Below the pieces are notes generated by a model, which saw nothing but the letters and a program-made list of their open reading frames with translations, was not told where the DNA came from and made no database searches. This document shows positions 1 to 11,791 of a stretch of DNA of 64,000 nucleotides, piece after piece; within the stretch, counting starts at the first letter, position 1; each line of letters opens with the position of its first letter. The position numbers were made by a program, and so were the translations under genes. The stretch is from Ciona savignyi (taxonomy: Eukaryota; Chordata; Ascidiacea; Phlebobranchia; Cionidae). The DNA lies in assembly GCA_000149265.1 (NCBI GenBank), contig CH002580.1, positions 189,787 through 253,786 on the forward strand, read 5' to 3'.

Positions 1-1958
1 ATCGTTACTTTCTGAGTGTTTAACAAAAATAAAAGAGTATCAGTTTAAGATGCACCGCCCTGGGATGCTAAAGCGGATTTCAATTGTATCCGTCTGCGCA
101 AAACGCTTCTTACCCGTGTGTGCTACATAAAGAGCAACTGGTGAGAGGTCCTTATCTGTACTACTAACTAGCCGCCCATTAAGTTCCGGATTCGATAAAC
201 GAAATTAATGTTAAATTTCAGTTACTTGTACTCGAGTGGTACTTAAACGGAATAACGCATTTCAATCGAAACAGATACTTCAAAAAGAAGTTATCTTTAT
301 GCTGCTTAATCCATAGCATATACGTTGTTATATACAATAAGTATTGGGAAATTATTGTTTTTGTTATTTATAATTATTTTTTTGTTATTTATAATACTGT
401 ATATGTCTGAGTTGAAATAAAAACTGATACTTATAAAAAAAACACCATTACATACAAAATGAATGAATAAATACATACAAAATACGTAATTCCTTTTCTG
501 TGGATCTCTTTTGGTAAGTTAAACAAATGAACACCCTTTTACCGAATGAGTTACACATTTCTTGGTGCTATTTTCTTTTAATGTCAAATACCTTTTACTA
601 CGATATGATATTTATGTTTATGTCCTTAAAGATGCTAAACAAAAGTTTTTTTAGACCTTTTAAAGTAATAGGCACAATTTGCATACAGTCAAACCATAGA
701 GGCTCTATGTACATACTTTCAGTCGGGGTACTAAGTAAGCGTTGTTCGAAAGGACATGGTAGCTTAACTCTTTTGTGGCTTTATTTTTTAATAAAATAAT
801 TAAACATTTTAGTCAATACTCTCCAGGTAAAAAATCTATTTTAGGAAAAAAACATTAAAGTATAATCTTGTAAATGTAACCTATAACAGGGGCATTGGCA
901 ATTAACCGTCGGAAAATGATTGTGTGGAGCATAGCAATTGTACACCAGACTAAGATCGAATTATAATTATCCGGACCCTTTGGAAACATGGGATACATTG
1001 TCTTCCGTTTTAAAAAAAATGATTAATGAGTTTATTGTGTATTCATTTTCTAGGTTACTGATTTTTGCGGTAGAAAAACGAAAAGGTATCGTAGGGTGTC
1101 GATAGCCAATACAAATACCCTCTTAAATATATAACTAAATAAATATGTGTATTCTCCATACGCACAATAATAGCAACTGTATAACATACGTTTGGTTGCA
1201 AAATAAATGAAGCTTATTGTGGACTTAGGAATTTACCAATGATTGTACCATGAATAACAGTGTGTCACCGTTGTACTTACTTTTTATTTTATTCCGTAAT
1301 TGGCGTAATATATGATTTATTGGCGTGGAAAAAATACTTGGAAAATATATAAGTAGAATTACGTATTACATGAACACTCTTTTATTCCATTTTTTACGAA
1401 AAAATTTTACCGAACAGTTGACGTGTGAATGGATGCAATCGCGCGCAGTTTTAAATTCGCCAATCAAATTTAAACGTGAAAATGGCATTGTTATGACATA
1501 AGAGCGGACGTGATAATTGTTGACTGGTAATTCGCTTAAATTTTAACTATAGACACTCGAAAATCTATAGGCTTCTCACTTATTAATTGAGTGGCAATTG
1601 AGTTGTGTTGGTTCAAAATTTAAAAAGTTACATCGTGGAAATGGAGTTTAAAACTGTTTATCTAATTCTAAAGTGTCGATGTCGTGTTTTTCTCAAATGT
1701 TTTAATATTAATCAAGGTCAAGCGAATGACTGCAATTGGCCAACATTCCTGCGGCGTTCCAGATTTGTCCGCGTTCTATTCCTAACATATACTGCTGCTC
1801 TACTTTTATTTATCTTGGTGTTTAATATTAAGTCGCTTTTATATGCAGTAGTGTATTCAGCATTGTAATATGTGTATTTTGTTAACACATCTTTCTATTG
1901 GAACATTAAGCATGCAAGGAAAAGCATTTAATAAACGTAACTGTGATCTAATAAACCA
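1..1958. other. AT-rich intergenic DNA, 3' side of PRDM1-like gene A
   Basis: I see no gene here. The only open frames are under 90 codons, have no recognisable motif and are low-complexity AT-rich sequence. The right edge is the likely 3' UTR of gene A. Confidence 0.5.
1805..1810 (-). promoter_or_regulatory. candidate polyadenylation signal of gene A
   Basis: AATAAA on the minus strand, about 150 bases past the stop codon of the predicted last exon of gene A. The hexamer is common in AT-rich DNA, so only its position supports it. Confidence 0.3.
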
Positions 1959-4855
1959 TTAACTCTTAAACAATGAGGCATTGCAACGGTTAAAAATGGG
2001 TACTGGTGGGCACCGCTGTAAAGAAGGATTACACGTATGATATGAATTGCTGGGACTATTTAATTTGTCTCCACGAAATCTTGTATTGTTACTATTTGAT
2101 GGATTTAAGTTTACGAAGTCGACATAAGGGTTTGGACATTGCTTAAATTTGTGAAGCAGCTGCTGGTCTGTTGCTATGCTTAGTGGTTGGTCAGATTTCT
2201 TGTTTTGTGGATAGTGTTCGATGCTTGCAACTTGGGTTCGGATTGTAGGAAAAGAATTGGATGATTTTGTTGCACACTTAGAGCTGCAAAAATAAGTATT
2301 AATATTTTGAAACATATTCGTTGATGTTTTCGGAATTTCGATTGGGCATATATATTCTCCATGGAAAAAGATAGGATATGAGTATAGGATAGGATATTCA
2401 TTAAACCAAGGGGGTTAACACACTGGCAATCGTCAGATCCACCTCGCGCCCATCGTCGGGTTACCGGAGCTATTGCAGTATGTTGTATATGATAGACACG
2501 TTCCTTCAATTTGGTAGAACCCATTAATCCGCTATGTTCAGGCAATGTCCGTAAAGTGCCTTGCCCAAGGACACAACCGACTAATTAGCGACCAGTTTCG
2601 CACCTGCAACCTTTCGATTGAAAGGCGACGCACTTAACCGTTAGACCAACGGGCCGGACATAGATGGCTTAAAAAGTTACACAAGTGGACCGAAAAATAA
2701 AAAATAAATGTCACGGAGAGGTGTGTTGTTTCCTGGTTTTATTTTAATATTATTTATCGAAAGACATTCTAGTTTACCGTCTTTCTACCTATGCAATTTT
2801 CCGTGGGTCTTCAGGTTGCTGGTCGAGCTGAATCGTTTGTTGCAGACGCCACATTCGTGTGGTTTTTCACCGGTGTGCACGAGGTTGTGTTTCTGCAGAT
2901 GAGCCAACTGGGTGAATCCTTTCGCACAAGTGGCGCATTTAAAAGGCCTTTCACCGGTGTGAACTCGCAAATGAACCTAAAATTTGTAAAACAAACTAAA
3001 AACTGCTTGACCGTGACAACTTTAATAGATATTTCCGATCGTGATAAATTTTCCCAAACAGAGTATTATTCTTATACCATGTCGAATTATATTAGGTCAA
3101 TTTACTAAATTTGTTCATTTTGATTGATTTATTACTATTTTCTTACCTTTAAATTTGAAAGCTGGCCAAATCGTTTAAAACACACGTTACATTCGTAAAC
3201 TATTTTGCCGTTTTCCTTTCTTAGGGGATAAGGCAAAGATCTGTATCCCGAACTCTCATTTCTAATGTGTACATTCTGGCTTGGTAAGTGACTGCATGAA
3301 AGTATAAAGGTGTTTTAACATAATTTTTGGTATTATTCCTGTACTATAAATCTGATGTTATATCAATCAAATTTTCAATGTCCTGTATTTATATTTATCC
3401 AAGTTACATAATATACTAATCTTACCAGTGTACAATATAAAGTCGGTCGCCGACTAAACGAATTATTTTTTGGTATAAGTAATTTAAATCTTAGGCCTAC
3501 ATCATTTGCTGGATAAAAATACTAATAATAATCTCTAACCCACGAGAAAAAATAGTCATATATATTTACAGTATATACCTAGATTGTGTTGATGTGTGAA
3601 CACCTCTTGAATTCAGGTTTTCGTTTCTTCTATGTAATTCTTGCCCATCATCACCTGTACAAAATAACATTGCATTTATGTTATATATAACTTAAGCATT
3701 ATTCACAAGCAGCGTTACACTAAAATTAGTTTTGATGTCACTTGAACAGATATTTCGTCCAGTCCGTTGGTCTAGCGGAGAAGTGCGTCCGTCGCCTTTC
3801 AATCGAAATGTTGCAGGTGCAAAACTGGTCGCTAGCTATAGACGGTTGTGTCCTTGGGCAAGGCACTATGTACGGACATTGCCTGGACCCAGCGAATTAA
3901 TGGGTTCTACCAAATAAAAGGGACATGTCTATCATATACAACACACTGCAATAGCTCCGGTAACCCGACGATGGGCGGCTGGGCGCGAGGTGATCTGACG
4001 ATTGCCCGTGTGTTAACCCCCTTGGTTTTCCCATTCACGGGGGGATAAACATGAATACCATATGGCAGGAAAGCCATTATTACCCTTTGTTGTGGCCTCG
4101 AAGTTATTATGATGTCCAACCGAACGTACGTGTGTGTTTGCAGCTTCTTTTGTCGAACTATCTACTTCCAAATAATCTGCCGCATAAATGGTTGATTTTT
4201 AAGTATTTATTTTAATATTATATAAAACTTAGTAAGTGCATAGTTTTAATTGTTCATAAGTCGAACTTAGAACGTCTTGTATATACATACATATATATAT
4301 ACATACATATATATATATATATCCCTTGCCCTTTAAATCCTTGCGTATATGAATTATGTTCCTTTCATGTTAGTATATGGAAATATTTGACAATTTACCT
4401 TTATTTAACCGCGACCTTGAGTTAAGTTGAAGAAGTCGTTCATGCAAGGTTTGACCTCCCACATCCATTTGCCCACCAATGTTCACAAATCCTTGTACTT
4501 GTGACCTTTTCCTGCTTCTCCAATTCTGCAAGCAGTTATAATACCACGATCGCACTAGGTAAGGGTACAGTGTACTTGAAGATGGAGTATAGTGCCCGTT
4601 TGCGTAACATGCAGGCAGCATTGTGGTAGCTGTAGGAACCAACTGTTTACTGTGTTTTGCTGGCGGGCCTTCGACGCTGCTGGCTTTTGAACTTGTGTTG
4701 TTGTTAATATCATTAGTATATGTGATATTGATGCCGTTTGATTTACAAGTCAAATCCAGTGGCAGTGACGCGATTTCCGGGTATTCTTTTTTGTTCCTTC
4801 GATCTTTCGGGATGCTCAAATCCAAAGCCCCCATAGTATCGCTTTTTATGTCCAT
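1959..4855 (-). CDS. PRDM1/Blimp-1-like three-finger C2H2 repressor, paralog A (divergent)
   Basis: Five coding exons are predicted on the minus strand: 4855-4399, 3654-3579, 3291-3147, 2976-2789 and 2283-1959. They total 1191 nt (396 aa), and every junction keeps frame with the same phases as paralogs B and C (1,2,0,2). Exon 1 carries two CtBP-type motifs, ALDLS (residues 10-14) and PLDLT (32-36). It lacks the eh1-like motif of B and C. Exons 3-4 encode three C2H2 fingers (about residues 212-288) that match PRDM1 fingers 1-3, preceded by the [16 protein letters not shown] segment typical of PRDM1. No PR/SET domain is present. Finger 3 ends HGKLH where B and C have HMRLH. The last exon is longer than in B and C, polar, rich in Ser, Asn and Pro, and unlike theirs. 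The role is inferred to be a nuclear DNA-binding repressor. Exon 2 (25 codons) and exon 5 are the least certain parts; they were chosen by splice sites and phase. SINE copies sit in introns 1 and 4. Confidence 0.72.
2365..2657 (-). repeat. tRNA-related SINE, copy 1
   Basis: A roughly 290-bp repeat, nearly identical to copies near 3.76 and 46.07 kb. The head is tRNA-like, with an A-box-like TGGTCTAACGG and an anticodon-arm-like CCTTTC/GAAAGG stem. The body is shared, and the tail is a run of TATCCTATCC units. It lies in the last intron of PRDM1-like gene A. It could correspond to a composite SINE known from Ciona, but I cannot confirm the family name. Confidence 0.75.
3757..4056 (+). repeat. 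tRNA-related SINE, copy 2
   Basis: This is a second copy of the same SINE, in the opposite orientation to copy 1 and inside intron 1 of gene A. It carries small insertions (for example after the first 40 bases) compared with the 46.07 kb copy, so it looks older. The short open frames across it are SINE-derived, not genes. Confidence 0.75.
4285..4322. repeat. TA/CATA microsatellite
   Basis: A simple run of alternating TATA and CATACATA units just 3' of exon 1 of gene A, inside its first intron. Confidence 0.8.
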
Positions 4856-7800
4856 ATTTATTTTTTTTGTACAAAAAATATTTTAACTTGAAATACTCAG
4901 TCGATAAATTCCTCTCATGCTTTATCGCAATGCGAAATTTTACCTTAAACAAAAGTCGTTGGATATGCAGTCGTTCTAAAATATAATTAATTCAAATGAT
5001 CGTTATAAGACTGAAATACCTTACGGAATATCCTTACAACCACCTTTAAAGAAGGATTTTTCTCTGCAAACCTTGTCACAAATATGCTTATTATTCCTAC
5101 TAACCAAGCATGTTATTTTCTTATTCTTTCTGTACCCCTTTCACTGTAACTGTGCTTAAATGAATTTTCAACTTTAAGACGCGTTTTTACTTCGTGACGT
5201 GCCTCTAATTTAGAAACTTGTGGAGGGTTTTGCTGATTGCTCTAAGCGCAGTACACTTTCAGCGCTCTTTGCTCTAAAACAGCAACCGAAATTTATTCAT
5301 TTATTAGATACGACTTGCCAGGTCATTTAATGAGTCATAATAATTAAAAATATTGAAATGATTGAACACCGTATACATTTCGGCAGTCATCGTATTTTGC
5401 TGTCGAAGTTTTAGTTCTGTCTCATTTAAGGCCAATGATTAACGCTCTTCCTGTCATTTTATTCTGATACAAAATTAACGGAACGCTGGACTCTGTACCG
5501 CACTGTCAGAAGAGAAATCATACGAATGTTTAGGTATATGGTTACTATGTGCACAAATGTAGCTTTTATCGAGAAAAGCTTAGTATTTTTAATATTGTAA
5601 CAAAAGTAATCAACGTTTTATCAGCGCAATGAACATGAAATAAATAGATCGTATATGGTATCTCTAACTAGATATCATAATGCAATCATTGTCACCTGTG
5701 ACGAAATACAGCATTTTACATTTACCTGTCCATCGGCATCACTTCCAATTTTCCGAGCATATATTATATTTTAACACAAATCGTGTCCACCTATTTCTGT
5801 ATGTTCCCAGTCATTTATATTTGCTCTACATGCAAATAACGCGACGTAAACAATTTCAGCGGTTAGATTATTAATTTTTGTACGTATATATTAAAAGATG
5901 TGTATGCACCTAATTTTGATCTATGTCACAATTTCAACTTACTTGCCTATATATAAAATGTTCACGTCGCGTTTCACGTATATATTTTACTACCTTGGGA
6001 GTAAATTTTAAATATAGGACATTTATGTTTTATCCCCGTTAAATAGGAAAACGTTAGAAGCGTTACCATACAGGAACTCATGAGATTACCCCGCTCCCGC
6101 AGTCGGTTTTCCATAGATATTGTGTGTTGTAAAATATGATTGAGATATTTCTCGAGTTTTAATTCAACCCATTATTTAACTGGTTTTAAACATGTTTGTA
6201 AAACGGTCCAGATGATTGTTTTAATATTATAAAGTGCACATTGCTTACCTGTTTCATGCTTGTGGAAGGAAACTAAAAATGATTATTTTTACCGACGTTT
6301 TAGACATACATCCCATGTTCATCTTTCTATTACGTTAGCTTGTAACCCATGATCCAGTTGCCATAGATATTACCTCATGTACAGGCAAGGTATAAGCTGT
6401 GGTATGTGTGTTGCGTAGTTGGTTGTTTATCCATTGTTCGTTTAAAATTACTGAAACCGTCATGTCCTTGTAGGAACAAACGAGGCGGCCAATTTACACT
6501 ACTTATCACACACTCTTGTCAGAACGCTTGTTTGTATCATGCAAAAATAGATACTTGGGCGTTACACGCTTTCCGCCCAAGATATTTTCGTGTATGATAA
6601 CAAACAGTGCACAAGCAATCTTAGATTACTTAGACTGTGGGAGGGATCTATATTTAAAGCTCGATGTCGTAACAGTTTCGATATTACCACAATGAATATA
6701 TGTGGATAAATTATTGAACAAATAAGTTTCGAATTGTGATTAGTAGTTTACACTCCAATTTTAATTTATATATGACCCTATCGCTGTGTGTGGGACAACA
6801 AGGGTCGCTGTAAAATGAGTTTTAATATACTTCATCCTTATCTACAATCGGGTTGCCTGTGGAATTATAGCGCTTCGTTGTATGTTTCACATGGCTTTAA
6901 ATTTGATATGAGCGTCAATCAAGTGCCTTATCCATTGTAACAATGGCGGTTCAATAACCGTATAGTTAGCTTAATGGTTTGTGTACTACCTTATTTTTTC
7001 TATATTTAATTATATATGTTCATATCCACTTGTTATGTTTACACCAATTAAGTATTGACCATGTACTTATTTTTTTAAATACACGTTTGAATATGTTTAA
7101 GTAATTTGATATTAAACCGCCTTTTTCCTCTTTCGCACCTTCGTGATTGACTGCCCTGTGTTGTTTTTGTATGCAAACTACTCGACTGCAGAGACGACGC
7201 TTTAAATCTTTCTGTGGTTTAGTTTCCTGCAACCTCTCCGTCGCGTTTACTTTCCGATGGCGAAGTTTACAGAAATGCAGAAACTGATCACGTGATCTGT
7301 CTCTCGGATCGTATTCACTTTTCCTCGAACATCCCTTCACTCACGGGAAGCAGTTTATTTTGCTCTTGGAAAAAATATCACCCAAAAGAGCTACTTAGCT
7401 GCCAGTCTGGATTTTACCAACACCATCTACTTGGTTGTTGGTAACTTTAGTCCGTTTTGAATTACTACGATTTCAGCAGGAATATACCCCGTTCTAATAT
7501 ATTATGTTTAATACATTTGGCCAACACGAAATGTAGGGGTTTTACGTTTATTTGAGATGCGACTCGATCCTTTTGGGTGCGTAGAAGCTCTGTTTGCCTC
7601 AAATGGAAAAGCATAATCGGCCATAAAGCATCACTGAAGCTACATCAACCACACTTGTGAGGGCGGGTTCGTCCAACCTGAAAAATTTCCGGCGTGGTTG
7701 CATAGCATAACTAAGCAATAAATTAGGTGACCGGATTGTGAAATGTTTTGCCAAGGTGCTAGCACAGTCATTTTTTGTTAGGCGACCCTGTTTTTTCCTA

Positions 7801-10800
7801 AAATGTATCAGACCACGCCATCTGATTTTTTATCATATATAAAGCTAAACAAGCCTTTGGTCGATTAGACGTCAGCATGCGAGATATCTACTTACAGCCC
7901 GGTGCATGATCATTAAGGTTTCCACCTAGCATGTAACTTTGTTTGCAATTTAAACGCGTTGGACTAACGACAAAGTAAAATAAGGGTTGCAACAAAAATG
8001 ATATAAAATTGATTTGACATATGGCTCGTTAAACACTATATAGATAAATATATCATATAGGTCCAGCAGACACAGGCTCCAGACAACTTTTGTTTGATTC
8101 TGTTAAAGCTGATCCTGGTATAACCGCCGTGATGTCGTATTATATGGCAAACCAATCAATATTGAGATGCAAAACAGTACGTTTTTGTGTGCCGGCGCTC
8201 CCACAAAAGATCATGCACTTTTCTCTGAATCTAACGTCGTCGCGCCTCATTTGTATTTTATCATTTTAAGGTTCGATCTAAATGCACAGTGTATAGAGGG
8301 CAATCCTCTTCCGTCTAAGTCGTATAAAATTTTTATTGTGAACAAGAAACCGTATACTGTAGTAATAATTAGTGCTTTCGTGAAGTTTCGGTCTATCGGA
8401 TTCACCAAGTCTATTGAATTGCTGCAACGCAACCTAAGGGAAAGGGGGCGAAGGGAAATTATTTAATGATAATAGTAAGATGATATAATGATTTCCAAAG
8501 ACTTTCGGTGCGGATATTGTTGATAGTTTTCTATCTAGCTTCTGCAGTTACCACGTGATTTATAGTATGGGATACATTAGACTTCAGGTTCGCATAAGCA
8601 TGTTTTATAGGGGTTGGATCCACTTGCGTTTGCACCAAAGTTATCATGTTAACACAGCCATACGTTAAGAATGTATGCAAATTACCTTTCTAAAGCCACA
8701 TTTGCTTATATACAAGGGCGAAATCAGTACAGCAGGCCTAATGTGAATACCCGCAAAAAGAACATGCGAATTTGCAATTTATAGGCCACTTATAAGCGTA
8801 CACCCAGCCTACAATGTTAGAACGCCACATCATGTACGTTATTGTGTAATCATAATAAAACACACTTATAGCGATGATCTATTTCCAAGGTTCGAAATTA
8901 GACTACGGAAAATATTTGTCATTGTTATGAAAGTCAATAGCCGAAAAGTTTAAAATCTGTTCTCTCAAACAAAAATGTATTTCCGTGTTTAGTCGCGGCT
9001 GTTTCGAGTCCAGGTTTCAAGCTTATTTATTCTCGAGTGAGACAATAATTACAAAAAAATCATTTAAATGCATAAAAATACATTGATAAATCTGTGAAAA
9101 ACAATTAACTATTGCGCGCGACCACCATTAACCATATTATTTGAAATGCGGGTAGCGCCTGAAATCCGAAATTGCTGTTATATGCTATTATATAGCGCTT
9201 TTATTGCTTCACGTTTTATCAAGTGGCCACGTGCGAAATGGGCACGTGTAGTACAACGGAAGTAGATTTTCGCGTCGGCTGGATTGTTTGCACTTTCCGT
9301 TCCAGGCCAGTAACTTCTTTATTGTAACAACCTCCGTGCTGTATAGTTAATCTTTCCATCTTATGTTGATTTTATCTCTAATGTACCAGCAGATTTGATT
9401 CCCGGGTTGGGTTTAGCACGCGTGGCAAGTGAAACAGTGTCGCCACTTCAGTCAGTTATCAAAACTGACGCGTGAATGGTAATTGTAGACAAGCGGGACT
9501 ACGTTTGCTTGTTCGAATTGACTTCTCAAGGAGAATACCCCGCACTTTTAGTTTATTTATACGTCTCTATTTCACGTGCTTGTCAATCCAAACGGCACCG
9601 GTTACCAATTAGGTAATTACATCGCGTGTTTACCAGAACACGGTAAATAACACAGGCTTGCAAAGTGACCGTTTTTCGCAATAAGACCACCCGATTCCCG
9701 ATTAGAGCTGACGGGAGATCGGAAAGCGTTGACGCGCAGTAAGAAAGACTTTTCCCGAACCTCCCGAAATTTTCGAAGAAATCCGCACACCCTTAAAATA
9801 TAGCACTTTTCGAACGATGTAAATCGAGACATCTGTAAACTTACTGATAATTGACTTAATCTTGCTGCAGTTTTCTTTGGTAATTTTACGCACGAAATTG
9901 ATCAATACCACCAGCACACTCATTGTACACTTGTACAGCATTCTCACCAAACCAGCCTTTAAAGAAAATGCGCTTCGCATACAACCATTTGTAAATCCAA
10001 GATTTTTTTTAATATAAAAAAACGTCCAACTATTATCAATTATAATCACGTAATTACACTAGACTACGATGTTGCTATGTTTAACAGTACATAATGAAGC
10101 AACTAACAGTGAAGTACGTCGTAAGAAAACAAGTCTATCGGACAAGCATGTAGCTTCGAATAGTGTTTCCTTTTTAAGTATTTAACCTATTAAATGTACA
10201 ATTATACACCCGCATACATTTGTTTTTTGTTCTCTATACAAATGCAATGCCTTCATTCCATTTTTCTCTCAGTGGATCTTTTTTAGCATGGTTTATTACA
10301 AGTTGAACAGCCGATAATTAAATTGCGTTACACTGTTTTGGTTTAATTGTAGCAACCGCTTTCACTCCTATAAACACACCGGGTGCTTGTCACATCAAAG
10401 TGTATGTGTTGAAACAGTTGTACCAGCCTAAAACGAGGATCAGGCTTTCTTTCCTGTCTCTGGGCACTTTCCTTAAACATTCCAACGACTAATTCGACGT
10501 CTTTATTTTCCTTTCGTCGAAGTCGTGAGGACTCGGAAACGCTTGCCGTCTAACACTTAGTATTATACTCGATCATTTTAATAAACTATTGTAATAGTTT
10601 GAAACTAAACTGTATATGATTATGTGCATTTTATGTTATACTAACGGTGTCATTAAGGTATGTTTTACGTTAATAATTTGACGGTGATATGAGTGTGCTT
10701 ATGATTTTGCTTTATAACCCGGCTGCTCAACCAAAGTGGTTTGGAGCATTGTAATCATCGCAACACCGAATCTCATTTTATAAACCGACGTATATATTCA

Positions 10801-11791
10801 GAAGAATCGGTAGCATTGACAGTGTTATCGGACCATTGTGCATTATGTCATAGGTTGATTAGATAAAATTAATGTGATTTTCATAAAAAACATTTTTACA
10901 AATTTAATTTTTAGTGTATTCGAAACCAAATTTGCCGATTCCATTTTTTAAATGTTCAACCAACTTGAAACTGACCAATGTGTGCTTTTCAAAAACCTGT
11001 TTGTTTCGTTTTCTTATATTTCTACATTTTCCTGTATATTTTGCACTTTTAACATACGGAATAAGTACAAGACAGTGATTTCTAAAGATGGCTAAATAAC
11101 ATTATTACAGTTTGATTACATATCACATAATATACATATACAAAACTACGAATTTTCGTCAAAAATTAATATATATATATAGAAAAAGTAAAATCCCTAC
11201 TATATGTAATGAAATTAATTGTTGATTTTTTATTTGGGAACTACAAAACAGTCTGATCCCACAATAAAAAGAAAAAACGTAAATTCGTCCAAAAAACGTT
11301 AGGCATTTTAAGTAACAGTGGCACGCTATATACTAGGTTAAAGAAGTCTACAAAATGGCATAAAGGCAAAATAATCGCTATAGGAACTTTTAAATTGGAT
11401 TGTCAACCAAAAATGGATGGAGTTTGCTGTTTTCTTCTGTTTTTTGTTAAGTTTCTGCACATAATATAAGTGTTATGTTAAAATTGTGGTAAAACAATCT
11501 TATTTAAGTGGATTTGACTAGAAACACATTTTTATCATTTGTCATATTACCGCGTCACATATGTAGCCATTGTATTGTAGCCTATATATTTTTAATTGAA
11601 ACATTTAGCTACGGATGTTACTGTATTTGTCACCCACAACTTTAATTTAACATGCCGCCAATTGATATGACTTATAATAAAAGAAAGGACCTGAAGCTTT
11701 AGTTACCGGCAATTGCGGATGACCCGAAAAACATTCGTATTTCGACAATAGCAGTAACCTTGGTATTATTGCGGTACTTATATGTGCTTAC
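4856..11791. other. intergenic DNA between PRDM1-like genes A and B
   Basis: About 6.9 kb upstream of A and downstream of B. I see no convincing gene. Open frames such as the 106-codon one at 7020-7340 (minus) and the 99-codon one at 8167-8466 (plus) have no recognisable domain and no supporting splice context. I did not find the proximal promoter block shared by B and C in front of A. The only dense motif group I noticed is near 9.22-9.27 kb (see findings). Confidence 0.5.

Noticed and set aside
2785-2970. Single-exon 61-codon zinc-finger gene
   Set aside because: It is exon 4 of PRDM1-like gene A; upstream finger 1 exon and phases show it is part of a spliced gene.
4743-4952. Frame upstream of gene A exon 1 as an alternative start
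   Set aside because: It is in a different frame from the CtBP-motif reading and lacks the shared phase pattern.
7020-7340. 106-codon minus-strand frame as a gene
   Set aside because: No recognisable domain, no splice context, basic low-information composition.
8167-8466. 99-codon plus-strand frame as a gene
   Set aside because: No motif and no supporting neighbours; likely chance.
9617-10049. Overlapping minus-strand frames of 71 and 115 codons
   Set aside because: Two frames overlap and neither has a domain; consistent with chance.
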